From Thiomargarita sp. (GTDB taxonomy: Bacteria; Pseudomonadota; Gammaproteobacteria; Beggiatoales; Beggiatoaceae), in contig DYPD01000003.1 of NCBI GenBank assembly GCA_020720115.1, forward strand, positions 1-62,571: a DNA stretch of 62,571 bases. Reading direction: 5' to 3'. The notes below the pieces were generated by a model. It was not told where the DNA came from and ran no database searches. It saw only the letters and a program-made list of their open reading frames with translations. Numbering within the stretch: position 1 is the first letter of the stretch; each line of letters opens with the position of its first letter. The position numbers were made by a program, and so were the translations under genes. Positions 1-9,531 of the stretch are shown here, in pieces.

Positions 1-118
1 TGATTATAAAAATAGGACTTATTTTACAGTAAATTACTCAGCTTGACAGGGCTGGTTAGCAGATAAATAAGCAACCGCGGTGAGGATGAGTTGCAGCCGC
101 TTGCCGCAACTCGCTGCT

Positions 119-985
119 TTACTCGACGTTTTGAATTTGTTCGCGCATTTGCTCAATTAAGACTTTGAGGTTTACAGAGACCATTGAGGTGCGGGTGTGG
201 ATTGATTTTGAACCCAGGGTGTTGGCTTCGCGGTTGAGTTCTTGCATGAGAAAATCCAGCCGCCGTCCGATGGGTTTGTCGTCTTTTAAGGTTTGTCGTA
301 CTTCAAGCAAGTGGGTTTCTAGCCGATCCAGTTCTTCTGCGACGTCCATTTTCTGCGCCATAAACACCATCTCTTGTTCTAGGCGTTCTAAGTTGAGATT
401 TTGTTCTAATTCTAGCAAGCGGCTTTGTAGGCGTTCGCGTTGGGTTTGCAAAATCATGGGGAGTTCTTCGCGCACGCTGCTGACTTCATCGGTAATGGCT
501 TGGCAGCGTTGTTCGAGCAATTGGCGCAGTTGTTCTCCTTCGCGCTGGCGGTGTGCCAGCAGTTGTTCGAGGGATTCATCTAGGGCGTGCAATATTGGCT
601 GTGACATGGCATCGGCATCTGGCAGGCTCATTTCTAATACGCCAGGCCAGCGTAAGATGTCCATGACGCTTAATTCTTCTTGTGCGTGTTGACGTAACTG
701 GTTGACTTGTTTGGCAATAGCTAGGAGTTGCTGAACCAGGTCGGTGTTAAGTTCAAAATGGCTGTTGTGGGTGTTTGCTTGTAGGCGCAGGCTGCAATCA
801 ATTTTGCCGCGTTGTACGGCTTGGGCGATGCGTTCGCGTACGGGGGCTTCGAGTTGGCGCATTTCTTCGGGTAAGCGGGTGCTGATTTCTAGGTAGCGGT
901 GGTTGACGGAGCGTAATTCCCAGCACAGGTCCCCCCATTCCGTTTGGGCGGTGCTGCGTGCAAATGCGGTCATGCTGCGAATCAT
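119..985 (-). CDS. yicC: YicC family RNase/RNase adaptor
   Basis: The product (288 aa) begins MIRSMTAFAR, close to the family's usual MIRSMTGFGR start, and ends with the conserved C-terminal block around GRRLDFLMQELNREANTLGSKS. Both ends and the full family length are present. The start at 985 is preceded by AAGGAAAG at good spacing. YicC proteins are cytoplasmic endoribonucleases or RNase adaptors linked to stationary-phase RNA decay; the role here is taken from the family. The middle is rich in Glu, Gln and Leu and probably helical. In many genomes yicC lies next to gmk, but here gmk is about 16 kb away. Identification is confident; the exact RNA substrate is unknown. Confidence 0.93.
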   Translation of the reverse strand: MIRSMTAFARSTAQTEWGDLCWELRSVNHRYLEISTRLPEEMRQLEAPVRERIAQAVQRGKIDCSLRLQANTHNSHFELNTDLVQQLLAIAKQVNQLRQHAQEELSVMDILRWPGVLEMSLPDADAMSQPILHALDESLEQLLAHRQREGEQLRQLLEQRCQAITDEVSSVREELPMILQTQRERLQSRLLELEQNLNLERLEQEMVFMAQKMDVAEELDRLETHLLEVRQTLKDDKPIGRRLDFLMQELNREANTLGSKSIHTRTSMVSVNLKVLIEQMREQIQNVE

Positions 986-1112
986 GGAACTTTCCTTGTG
1001 GGGGTGTGCGGCGATCTGAACTAGGCTTTTAATGGAGTGAGCTTAGAGTAAAAACAATGATTTATTGAGGGTATATGGGGAAATATTTGGTTTTAATGCG
1101 GCGGGATGGGGG

Positions 1113-1928
1113 TTATTTTACCCGTGCTAAAATCAGTTCTAACACCAGTTTGCTGCCGAAATAAGCCAACATCAGCATGAGGAAACCGCCGAGTAATAGG
1201 TACAGCACGCGGCGTCCGCGCCAGCCGTATTGGTGGCGTCCCCATAGAAGTGTGGCGAAAATGAGCCAGGCTAACAGGGACAGCAGGGTTTTGTGGGCGA
1301 GGTGCTGGGCAAAAATGTCTTGTAAAAACAAGGCGCCGCTGAGCAAGCTTAGGGTTAGAAGTAGAAAGCCTATGCCCAGCATTTGAAATAATAGGGTTTC
1401 CATGACTTGTAACGGTGGCAGGTGACGCATGACTTTGAGGGGTTTTTTGTGGCGTAAGTAATAGTCTTGTACTGCCATGAAGAGGGCTTGCAAGGCGGCG
1501 AGACTGAGCAGGCTGTAGGCAAACATGGATATTAGGATGTGAAAGGTGACGCCTGCGGGCAGATTTTCGGGTAATAAGCGGGTGCTGCCAGTGAGGAACA
1601 TTTCCAGCAGTATGTTGAAGGCTGCCAGCGGAAATAGCACCAGCGCGAGGTTGGCTAAACCGCGTAACCAGGTGATGAATAAGACAAAAATTGCCAGTAA
1701 CCAGGCAATCATGGACATCGCGTTTAGCAGCCCTAAGCTGATGAAGCCCTGCGCACCGTGAATGCGGTAATACAGCAGCAGGGCGTGCAGCAGCACGGCA
1801 CTCAAGCCGAGCGCGAGAAACAGCCGGTGGTTGTCGTTTGGCTGGGTGCGGTTGCCGCGAAGGAAAGACAGCCGAGAGGTCGCGGCAAGATAAAAACCAA
1901 TCGTCAGCAAACTCACGGCAGTCATCAT
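1113..1928 (-). CDS. CcsA/YpjD-like cytochrome c assembly membrane protein
   Basis: A polytopic inner-membrane protein of about 271 aa with roughly eight hydrophobic segments spread over its length. Segment order and the polar loop with HKKPLKVMRHLPPLQVME match the YpjD branch of the CcsA/CcmC (cytochrome c assembly) family. A longer reading from a TTG at 1943 is possible, but the ATG at 1928 has GGAAAA just upstream and is preferred; a second ATG follows directly. Family members handle or sense haem at the membrane. YpjD is often beside ffh, which is not seen here. No tryptophan-rich WWD haem motif is visible, so a haem-transfer role is uncertain. Confidence 0.75.
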   Translation of the reverse strand: MMTAVSLLTIGFYLAATSRLSFLRGNRTQPNDNHRLFLALGLSAVLLHALLLYYRIHGAQGFISLGLLNAMSMIAWLLAIFVLFITWLRGLANLALVLFPLAAFNILLEMFLTGSTRLLPENLPAGVTFHILISMFAYSLLSLAALQALFMAVQDYYLRHKKPLKVMRHLPPLQVMETLLFQMLGIGFLLLTLSLLSGALFLQDIFAQHLAHKTLLSLLAWLIFATLLWGRHQYGWRGRRVLYLLLGGFLMLMLAYFGSKLVLELILARVK

Positions 1929-1955
1929 AGGTTTTCCAGTCAATTGTGCAGCAGT

Positions 1956-2843
1956 TTAGCCTAACAAACGGGTTTGGGCTTCGGCGTATTTCGCCGCAGT
2001 TTTTTCGATCACTTCGGCGGGTAAATGGGGCGCGGGCGGCTGTTTGTTCCAGTCTAGGGTTTCTAAATAGTCACGCACGAATTGTTTATCGAAACTCGGC
2101 GGATTGCTGCCGGGTTGGTAATCAGTTGCGGGCCAAAAACGTGAAGAATCCGGTGTGAGCACTTCGTCAATCAATACCAGTTGCCCTTGTTCATCGAGTC
2201 CAAATTCAAATTTGGTGTCGGCAATCAGGATGCCTCGTTGTGCGGCGTAGTCACGCGCTTGGCAGTAAATGGCTAGGCTGGCGTCGCGCACCTGTTCGGC
2301 TAAGGACTGTCCTAGTAATTTCACGGTGTAGGCAAAATCCACGTTTTCATCATGTTCGCCCACTTCGGCTTTGGTGGAGGGCGTGTAAATTGGTTGTTCT
2401 AGCTTGTCTGCCAAGCGCAAGCCGGCGGGTAAGTGGATGCCGCACAGCGCACCGGTTTTTTGGTAATCCTTCCAACCAGAGCCGACCAGATAGCCGCGCA
2501 CAATGGCTTCAACGGGGAGCGGCTTGAGCCTGCGTACTACGATGGCGCGATCCGCTACCTGTGCACGGAGTTGCGCGTCTGGCAGCACTGCTTCGAGGCT
2601 GATGTCCGTCAAGTGGTTTTGGATCAGATTGCGGCTAAAAGCAAACCAGAATTTCGACACGCGGGTCAACACGGCGCCCTTGCCGGGGATGGGATCAGGC
2701 AAAATCACGTCAAACGCCGACAAGCGATCTGTGGTAACGATCAGCATGTGCTGTTCATCTAGCGCGTAAATGTCTCGCACCTTGCCGCGTTGGGTGAGTT
2801 CTAGGCTCGGTAAATGGGAATGATACAAAGTGTCTTGAAGCAT
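1956..2843 (-). CDS. purC: Phosphoribosylaminoimidazole-succinocarboxamide synthase
   Basis: PurC (SAICAR synthase) joins CAIR and aspartate with ATP hydrolysis in de novo purine synthesis. The 295-aa product is the longer form of the family. It starts with [15 protein letters not shown], carries the [19 protein letters not shown] block (about residues 39-57) and the [29 protein letters not shown] segments near residue 210. The ATG at 2843 has AGGAG upstream. The next gene downstream on this strand follows closely, suggesting co-transcription with the ccsA-like gene. purE lies about 20 kb away, so the purine genes are scattered. Confidence 0.96.
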   Translation of the reverse strand: MLQDTLYHSHLPSLELTQRGKVRDIYALDEQHMLIVTTDRLSAFDVILPDPIPGKGAVLTRVSKFWFAFSRNLIQNHLTDISLEAVLPDAQLRAQVADRAIVVRRLKPLPVEAIVRGYLVGSGWKDYQKTGALCGIHLPAGLRLADKLEQPIYTPSTKAEVGEHDENVDFAYTVKLLGQSLAEQVRDASLAIYCQARDYAAQRGILIADTKFEFGLDEQGQLVLIDEVLTPDSSRFWPATDYQPGSNPPSFDKQFVRDYLETLDWNKQPPAPHLPAEVIEKTAAKYAEAQTRLLG

Positions 2844-2912
2844 AGGGACTCCTGCTAAAAAAGCCGTTAATAATAAAATTAAGGATGACTAAATTCAAGG
2901 AATTTCATGTTT

Positions 2913-5900
2913 TTATTGCGCTTTTTCCGTGCGGCTGAGGGTTTTCTCTTGGTAATCTGCCAGCATAGTCTGCAAGCCGGAAATATCAAAATCTTCGGTT
3001 AATTGCTGCGCTTGGCGACAAAAAACGGCTAATTCAGGATTTTGTTGCAATTGATTTAATTGCTGCAAAATTTCCGTGATACTGCCCAGGTGCGCCAACT
3101 TTAGGAGGTGTTGCAAGTTCTCAGGTGGTGGCGGAACCAGTTCTTCAGCGACTGCACTGTTGGATGCGTTAGCCGTTGCCTCAACCCATTTGATCCCCGC
3201 GTGCTGCGCTAATATCTCTAGCAATTCTCCCAACATCACTGGTTTGCCGAGAAAAGCATTGCAACCCGCGGCTAACACTTGTTGCTGATAAGTACCGAGC
3301 ACATTGGCAGAGACGGCAATCAGTGGCACTTTGGCAAACACCGCTTGCGCCCGCAAGCGTTGCGCGGTCTGAATGCCGTTAAGTCCGGGCATACATATAT
3401 CCAGAAAAATAATATCGGGCGTGGCTTGTGCGGCATAGTCCAAAAGCTGCTCACCATCTTCTGCTTCCGTGACCCTAAAGCCGAGCAACATCAGCAGGTC
3501 GCGCAACATGCTGCGATTGGCTTCGCTGTCATCGGCAATCAGCACCAAACGCTGCTTGCCCTGATAGCCGCTGACCTGTCGTGGTTGGCTTTCGTTGAGG
3601 GGTAACGCTGCTTCGTTTGCCAACACCTTAAGCGGGATTTCAAACCAAAAACGGCTGCCCCGCCCTACTTGGCTTTCGACCTGTAATTCGCCGCCCATGA
3701 GTTTGACCAGCTTACGGCAAATCGGCAAGCCCAGCCCTGTGCCTTCTTGATGTGACTGTTCTCCGACTTGGCGGAAAGGTTCAAAAATAAACTCCAGGTC
3801 TGTAGGCGCTATGCCGCGTCCGGTATCAGTGACAGCGATTTGCATGAAAATCTGTTGCGTCTGCGTTTGGCGATAACGCACATCCAGGTGAACGCTGCCT
3901 TGGCGGGTGAATTTCACTGCATTACTGAGCAAGTTGAGTAGGACTTGGCGCAAACGTTTTTCATCTAATAACGCGGCGTCAGGATAAAAATCGAGCGGCG
4001 CTTCGCACTGGCGCTGATAAATGAGTTGTAGATTTTTCTGTTCGGCGCGGAAAGAAAAGAGTTGTACCGTTTCAGCAAAGAAATTTTGTAAGTGCATGGG
4101 ATGTGGCTGCAAATCCAAACGCTCTGCCTCGATTTTGGATAAGTCCAATATATCGTTGATAAGCAACAATAGGTATTCACCGCTACGATAGATAATTTGC
4201 AGTTTGCTACAAACTTCCGGTGGCACTTGAGGATATTGTTGAAGCAATTGCGCATAGCCAAGAATGCTGTTTAAGGGCGTGCGTAATTCGTGGCTCATGT
4301 TGGCTAAAAAAGCACTTTTGGCTTGGTTAGCGCTTTCGGCTTTTTGTTTTGCCTCACACAGTTCGGCTTCCATCTGCTTGCGTTGGGTGATGTCAAACAC
4401 CAGCCCGTTGAGCGCCTGCGCCTGTCCTTGTGCATTGCGAGAAACCCAAGCTTGCGTTCGCAAATAGTGGAGCGTGCCGTCGCCATGTTGAATGCGGTAT
4501 TCCAGATCGCAAATGCTGTAGTTTTCCAAGCATTGTGCCAGTGCCGTCTCGACATGCGGCAGATCATCGGGATGCAGGCATTGCAGCCAGATTTGGAAAT
4601 TACCGTCAAAAAAACCTGGCTTTAGCCCCAAAATTTGCAAACCGCGCTCATCAAAGGTAATGCGTTTGTGTTGTGGCTCGTAATAAAAAGTGCCAGCTTG
4701 CGCACCATCCAGCGCCAGTTGTAAATGCCGCTGATTTTCTCGTGCCAGTTCTTCCATGAACTTGCGTTCCGAAATATTTGTGTAAACTCCAAGTAAACCA
4801 ATGACTTGTCCTTTTGCATTGCGCAGCGGCGCTTTGCTGGTCAGCACTGTTGTCTGCCTGCCTTCAACGGTCAATTGGGTTTCTTCAATGTTCAATCGCG
4901 CTTGACCAGAACTCATGACTTCGGCATCAATGCGCCGATAAAATTCGGCTTCTTCCGCTGTCCAGGGCAGTTCGTAATCGTTTTTGCCAGCAATATCAGC
5001 CGGTGCTTCCACCCCCGCAACGCGGGCAAAATTCCGATTGCAGCCCAAATAAACCGAATGCCGATCTTTCCAGAAAATGTATTGTGGTGAATGTTCTATG
5101 ACCAATTCCAGCAGTTCGCGTTGCTCATGCAGTCGGGCTTCAACCCGGCGGCGCTGGGTCACGTCCAGCATGACACCGTTCCATAGGGTGCTGCCGTCGC
5201 CTTGGCGTTGCGGTGTGGCGCGGATGGCAATCCACAGCGGTTGTGCTTCGGTTTCTTTCCCATTCAAACCCGCTCGGTAACAGCGAAATTCATGATTGAG
5301 CACGGATAAATTCTGTTGCGAGTAATTTTCCGCGCTGCACAGTTTGGCTTGCTCTTCTGGATGTACTAAGGCATACCAGCGTTCGGTTTGTGCGCACAGG
5401 CGTTCTGCGCTTAAGCCAAATAATGCCTGACAGCCCGTGCTGAGGTAGATGAAATGTCGTGGATGGTTGGGGACTTGTTGCATTTGGTAAAGCACCCCGC
5501 CAGGTAGGTTGTCGCCTAACTGACGCAAACGCAATTCATTGTATTTAAGCTTTTCTTCAGTTTTTTTGCGCTCGGTGATGTCGGTTGCCACCCCTTCAAT
5601 GATGGATTCACCATTTTCTTCTAAGCATCCAAAAGGGCGATCAAATAGCCAGCGCCACTGCCCGTTGTTGTCACGGATGCGATATTCCAATGCGATGGTT
5701 TCACCCGTTTCAAATAAGTTGAGGGCGGCATCTACCATGGGTTGATCTTCGGGATGAATGGCGTTGTACCATAGAAAAGGGTCTTCTAGCAGTTGATGGA
5801 CGGAGAAACCGAGCACCTTTTCCACCTGTGGCGACCAATACAGCCCGCCGCGTTTGGTCGAGAATAGGTAGACAATGTCGCCCATGCCTTCAACTAGGCG

Positions 5901-7166
5901 ACGGTAGCGCAATTCGCTACGTTGCAGGGCGATTTGGTTGAGGTAACGCTCAGTGTCGTCGCTAAAAGACACTATGACCTGGCTGGGTTGCTGATCTTGG
6001 CTTGTAGACAGCGGGCGTGAATTGATGCGAATCCAGCGTAGCGTGCCGTCGGGACGGTGTACGCCCATAGTGACATCTTGGCAGACTTCGCCGCTGCTTA
6101 ACGAGCGCGTTGCCGGGTGTTCGGCGCTGGAAAATACTGAGCCGTCTTCGTGGATGGTGCGCCAATGCGGGCTTTTGAGATCACGCCCTAAAAGCTGTTC
6201 GCGGCTCAGCCCTAAAATAGTCTGAGCGGCTGGGTTGCAAGCGATGATAACGCCTTGGCGATCATGCACTAGCACGCCTTCATTTAAGCTGCTGACAATG
6301 GTTTGCTGTAGGCTTTCTTGTTGTGCTTGCGTCTGTTCAAGCCGTTGCCGATAAGTGGCGAGTCCCAAGCTGTGCGCACAGGCGCGTAACGCCTCTAGCT
6401 CCATCGCAGTCCAGTGCCGCGCTTGTTGGCAATCCTCTATGCCAATGAAGCCCCACCAGTGCTCACCGCAAAAAATCGGCATCACCGCCAGCGAGCGCAC
6501 GCCATGCGCTGCCAATACGGGTTGTTCTTGGGCTGGCAATTGGTTTACCAGGCTAATGATGCCGTGCCCCTGTGCTAAATGTTCCGCCCAGCGGGAAAAG
6601 CCGCTACGCTGATAATTTATGTTCTGCAATGCGGGATTAGCGAGTTGGCGGCTAATGCCGGCGGCATCCCATTCATAGCGCCGACTGCCCAATAACACGC
6701 CGGATTCATCCTGATGATTGACGCACAGATACACTCGACTGGTTTGCAGTGTTTGCCCGATTTGTGCCAGTACATTGGTCATTTGCTGCTGCCAGTCATG
6801 AGCGCGTAATTGGCAAGCTACATAATTCAGCATAGCAACATTGTTATAAGCCTGCTCACGCGGCGAGAGCCTCGCAGCAACGCTGGCTGCATAGAGCAAG
6901 CCCAGCAAATTGACGCCTAAAAAGGCGACTGGCGTTAAAAAATAGAGCAACGGATACTGCGGTGTTTTGGCAAACCAAAAAATCAACAGCGCCACCAGGC
7001 TTAAACTCAGTGCTGCCAGCACGCGCCAGTGGTTGGCTGATTTGAACATTGGGGTGTAGGGAACGGCTGTCAGCGTCAATAATAGCCAGATATCTTCTAC
7101 ATCGTCAGGCGGACGCTGTAGCATGAAACTCAGCATTAAGAGACTGCTTAGACCCCACCATAACAT
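2913..7166 (-). CDS. Multi-PAS/GAF hybrid sensor histidine kinase
   Basis: A 1417-aa membrane-anchored hybrid kinase. Order: three to four N-terminal membrane segments (to about residue 95); a GAF-like domain (about 105-275); five PAS modules (about 290-925), several ending in the typical D-T/I-T-E/Q-R-K linker; a dimerisation domain with SHELRTPLN, its phospho-accepting His near residue 959; an ATPase domain with NLLSNAVKF, DTGRGI and GTGLGL; and a receiver with the phospho-Asp in FLDICMPG near residue 1257. The last 90 residues are helical and lack an obvious Hpt histidine. GAGGAGAA precedes the ATG. No cognate regulator is adjacent, so the output is unknown. The ligand cannot be told from sequence. 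Confidence 0.93.
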   Translation of the reverse strand: MLWWGLSSLLMLSFMLQRPPDDVEDIWLLLTLTAVPYTPMFKSANHWRVLAALSLSLVALLIFWFAKTPQYPLLYFLTPVAFLGVNLLGLLYAASVAARLSPREQAYNNVAMLNYVACQLRAHDWQQQMTNVLAQIGQTLQTSRVYLCVNHQDESGVLLGSRRYEWDAAGISRQLANPALQNINYQRSGFSRWAEHLAQGHGIISLVNQLPAQEQPVLAAHGVRSLAVMPIFCGEHWWGFIGIEDCQQARHWTAMELEALRACAHSLGLATYRQRLEQTQAQQESLQQTIVSSLNEGVLVHDRQGVIIACNPAAQTILGLSREQLLGRDLKSPHWRTIHEDGSVFSSAEHPATRSLSSGEVCQDVTMGVHRPDGTLRWIRINSRPLSTSQDQQPSQVIVSFSDDTERYLNQIALQRSELRYRRLVEGMGDIVYLFSTKRGGLYWSPQVEKVLGFSVHQLLEDPFLWYNAIHPEDQPMVDAALNLFETGETIALEYRIRDNNGQWRWLFDRPFGCLEENGESIIEGVATDITERKKTEEKLKYNELRLRQLGDNLPGGVLYQMQQVPNHPRHFIYLSTGCQALFGLSAERLCAQTERWYALVHPEEQAKLCSAENYSQQNLSVLNHEFRCYRAGLNGKETEAQPLWIAIRATPQRQGDGSTLWNGVMLDVTQRRRVEARLHEQRELLELVIEHSPQYIFWKDRHSVYLGCNRNFARVAGVEAPADIAGKNDYELPWTAEEAEFYRRIDAEVMSSGQARLNIEETQLTVEGRQTTVLTSKAPLRNAKGQVIGLLGVYTNISERKFMEELARENQRHLQLALDGAQAGTFYYEPQHKRITFDERGLQILGLKPGFFDGNFQIWLQCLHPDDLPHVETALAQCLENYSICDLEYRIQHGDGTLHYLRTQAWVSRNAQGQAQALNGLVFDITQRKQMEAELCEAKQKAESANQAKSAFLANMSHELRTPLNSILGYAQLLQQYPQVPPEVCSKLQIIYRSGEYLLLLINDILDLSKIEAERLDLQPHPMHLQNFFAETVQLFSFRAEQKNLQLIYQRQCEAPLDFYPDAALLDEKRLRQVLLNLLSNAVKFTRQGSVHLDVRYRQTQTQQIFMQIAVTDTGRGIAPTDLEFIFEPFRQVGEQSHQEGTGLGLPICRKLVKLMGGELQVESQVGRGSRFWFEIPLKVLANEAALPLNESQPRQVSGYQGKQRLVLIADDSEANRSMLRDLLMLLGFRVTEAEDGEQLLDYAAQATPDIIFLDICMPGLNGIQTAQRLRAQAVFAKVPLIAVSANVLGTYQQQVLAAGCNAFLGKPVMLGELLEILAQHAGIKWVEATANASNSAVAEELVPPPPENLQHLLKLAHLGSITEILQQLNQLQQNPELAVFCRQAQQLTEDFDISGLQTMLADYQEKTLSRTEKAQ

Positions 7167-7521
7167 GACTATTTCTCCTCATTAGGGAACACAAATCAAT
7201 TGTACGACAGACCCGTCAGGTTTCTAAAACCTGCCAGGTTTTACTGCGATGCGCCTGCACAACTGAAATATGACTCCTAATAGTAGGCGCCGTTTTTATC
7301 TTGTCAAACATATAGATTAAGAAGGTTTTTTCTATCTGTTTCCAACTGTTTAGGCTTGATTGGCGCAACTTTTACCTTATTGTCCTAGCAGTCTTCGTGG
7401 GTATAATCCTGCTTCGGTCTTCCTAACCCAGCAATCCATATCGCTTAGGCTCGGTTTAATTGGGTTACACAGTTATACAGTGTAGCCGCTAATATTCACT
7501 TTTTCAGAATGTTCTAAAACC
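7167..7521. other. Divergent intergenic region
   Basis: This 355-base gap separates the divergent hybrid kinase and the membrane-fusion protein gene. It holds a short inverted repeat, CAGGTTT (7217-7223) and AAACCTG (7227-7233), followed by another CCAGGTTTT, and a sigma-70-like promoter reported separately. No coding frame of note is seen. Confidence 0.5.
7380..7407 (+). promoter_or_regulatory. Candidate sigma-70 promoter
   Basis: TTGTCC at 7380-7385 and a perfect TATAAT at 7402-7407, separated by 16 bases, lie about 115 bases upstream of the membrane-fusion protein gene. The -10 box is ideal and the -35 box is partial. Inferred from sequence alone. Confidence 0.4.
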
Positions 7522-8754
7522 ATGAAAAAAATTCTTGCTGCTTTATTGGTCGTTGCTTTAGGTGTTGCTGCGGTCTTTTTCTTGATTAAAACCCGCGTTC
7601 CGGCTAAACCCGCTGTGGCGCAGGAAAAAACCTGGACCGTCACCACGCAAAATACCCAGTTACAAAACCTGCCGCCGCTGCTGCGCCTGTATGCGAAAAT
7701 TGAAGCGCCGCGTACAGCCAATTTATCCGCCTCAATCAATGCGGATGTGTTGGAAATCCCCGTGCGCGAAGGCGACACAGTTGCTAAAGGCGCGGTGCTG
7801 GGGCGTTTGGAGCAAACAGAAATCAACTTAACCTTACAACAACGCGCAGCGGACATAGCAGAAATTGAAGCAGCGATTGAGGGCGAAAAGCAGCGTTATG
7901 CCAACAACCTCAGCGCCCGCCCCAGCGAACAAAAGCTGTTGAAACTTGCCCGTAACGCGGCTGAACGCGCACAACGTTTGCAAAAACAACAGGTTGCTTC
8001 AGACTCCGTAGTGGATGAGGCGCTACAAGCCGTTGAGCGCCAAACCCTTACGCTGTCTGCACGCGAACTCCAAATTGCCAACTATCCTTCCACGTTAGAA
8101 CAATTGCAGGCGCGCCTAAAACGCGCAAAAGCACAGCGTGATCTGGCACAACTGGATGTGCAGCACAGCCTCATCACCGCGCCCTTTAACGGCATTGTTG
8201 CCAAAGTCCAAATCGCAGTCGGCGAACGCGCCCGCGTCGGTACGCCGCTGTTTTCCCTGTATGACACCCAGGCACTGGAAGCGCGTGCACAAATCCCAGA
8301 ACGCTATCTCGGTATTGTCTCTGGTGCTTTGCAACAGCCGGCGGGATTGCAAGCCAGCGCAACGGCAAAAGGGCAAAACATCGCCTTACGCCTAGATCGC
8401 TTTGCGGGTGCGGTGCAAGCCAACAGCGGTGGTACGGATGCTTTGTTTCAGATTACTGAGGGCGCAGAAGTTTTACGCTTAGGGTTGTTTTTAGCAGTAC
8501 GTTTGCAATTACCCATTGAAACACAAGTGGTTGCAGTGCCTTACGAAGCCATTTATGGTAGCGACAGCCTGTATTTACTGGTTGAGGGGCGAATGCAAAA
8601 AATACGGATTGAGCGTTTAGGTGAATACGAAAATGCCGCTGGCAACTTGTTAGCATTGGTGCGAGGCAGCGAGTTGCAGGCAGGTAAGCAGATGGTGATC
8701 ACGCACTTGCCTAATGCGATGCCGGGGCTAAAAGTGCAGGCAGTTACCCCTTAA
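7522..8754 (+). CDS. Efflux periplasmic adaptor (HlyD/MFP family)
   Basis: A 410-aa membrane-fusion protein of the RND type. It has one N-terminal hydrophobic segment (about residues 4-22), a lipoyl-like half motif around residues 60-95 (VLEIPVREGDTVAKGAVLG), a long coiled-coil hairpin (about 95-205), the second lipoyl half at ITAPFNGIVAKVQIAVGERA, then a beta-barrel and membrane-proximal domain. Such proteins bridge an inner-membrane pump to an outer-membrane channel. Neither an RND pump nor a TolC-like channel is next to it: the gene is followed by a terminator and then oppositely oriented genes. It may serve a pump encoded elsewhere. The substrate cannot be predicted. Confidence 0.88.
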   Translation: MKKILAALLVVALGVAAVFFLIKTRVPAKPAVAQEKTWTVTTQNTQLQNLPPLLRLYAKIEAPRTANLSASINADVLEIPVREGDTVAKGAVLGRLEQTEINLTLQQRAADIAEIEAAIEGEKQRYANNLSARPSEQKLLKLARNAAERAQRLQKQQVASDSVVDEALQAVERQTLTLSARELQIANYPSTLEQLQARLKRAKAQRDLAQLDVQHSLITAPFNGIVAKVQIAVGERARVGTPLFSLYDTQALEARAQIPERYLGIVSGALQQPAGLQASATAKGQNIALRLDRFAGAVQANSGGTDALFQITEGAEVLRLGLFLAVRLQLPIETQVVAVPYEAIYGSDSLYLLVEGRMQKIRIERLGEYENAAGNLLALVRGSELQAGKQMVITHLPNAMPGLKVQAVTP

Positions 8755-8763
8755 AACACAAAG

Positions 8764-8800
8764 AAAAAACCCACGAAATGGCAGCCTTCGTGGGTTTTTT
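8764..8800. terminator. Bidirectional rho-independent terminator
   Basis: AACCCACGAA pairs with TTCGTGGGTT around a short loop, flanked by an A-run on the left and a T-run on the right. It can end transcription of the adaptor gene from the left and of the split secreted-protein gene from the right. Confidence 0.85.
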
Positions 8801-8836
8801 GCATTAAGCAAGCTTAGCCTTGCTTATCAATGGGTT

Positions 8837-9367
8837 TTATTGACCATACAGAATATTCGCAGGCTCAGCATTGGCAGACGCTGCCCGACGGGTCACACCA
8901 GAGCTAGCGCCGGTATGGCTCAGGGTCTTAACTGGATAAACACTAACGCTACCTGCTGCATCTACGGAAAGTTCAAATACTGTCCACAGGTTGCCTTTGC
9001 TGCCTGCAACAAAGGTTTCAGCACCGCTACTGTCTTGTGGTCTGAATTGGCGCACTGGATTGTTACCAATGTACAGATCAACGCTTGCGCTATCTAGCAA
9101 TGTACCTAACCCTTCAAACTGGAACACAGTGTAACGATAGAGTCCGGGACGCAATTGCGAGCTACCAGCAGACGGTTTAATGGTGACGGTTTCAGGTCCA
9201 TAAGAAGTGACATCATCAATGTCTAACACAGCAACGCCATCAGCCGTTTGTTGATTATTCCAGTAAATATGAAAGCGATCTGCTTCGTTAAGAAAACTTG
9301 CTACCGCACCCGGTTCAGGTCCGGTTAAATGGGCGTCTAAATCCACCGGATTTTCTCCCCAGTTCAA
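8837..9367 (-). pseudogene. 3' part of secreted protein gene split by element
   Basis: This frame encodes the C-terminal 176 codons of a protein whose N-terminal part lies at 9512-10108. It opens with NWGENPVDLDAHLTGPEPG, which resembles the RIVLTWG-x-x-P-x-DLDSHL pattern of YfaP/DUF2135-like secreted domains. The only possible start is a TTG directly against the inserted element, with no ribosome site. Removing the element together with one TA joins this frame to the upstream part without a shift, giving VRVVLLNWGENP. So this is best read as the severed back half of one gene. A fragment translated alone would lack a signal peptide. Confidence 0.82.
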
Positions 9368-9531
9368 TAGACTTGTTGCGACATAAATCCAGTAAAAATG
9401 CGGAGTTCGAGAATATAACTGACTCCAAATTTTTCAGATTTCAGCTAAGCCATTGATTTTTCATAGTCATCAAGCCAAAGCACTTTTTATAAGACATTGA
9501 TTTTTCTTGTTTTATAGGCGCAACAAGTCTA
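9368..9531. mobile_element. 164-bp MITE-like element, copy 1
   Basis: A short non-coding element bounded by perfect 12-base inverted ends, TAGACTTGTTGC and GCAACAAGTCTA. It is flanked by TA on both sides, and excising 162 bases (leaving one TA) restores a coding frame, so TA is the likely target duplication. Copy 2 (28018-28181) appears identical as the reverse complement; copy 3 (44893-45056) differs at about a dozen positions. No transposase is inside, so it must be moved in trans. TA duplication is typical of IS630/Tc1-like enzymes; assignment to that family is inference. Confidence 0.85.

Noticed and set aside
7201-7240. CAGGTTT/AAACCTG repeat as an operator
   Set aside because: A short common inverted repeat; nothing in context links it to a regulator.
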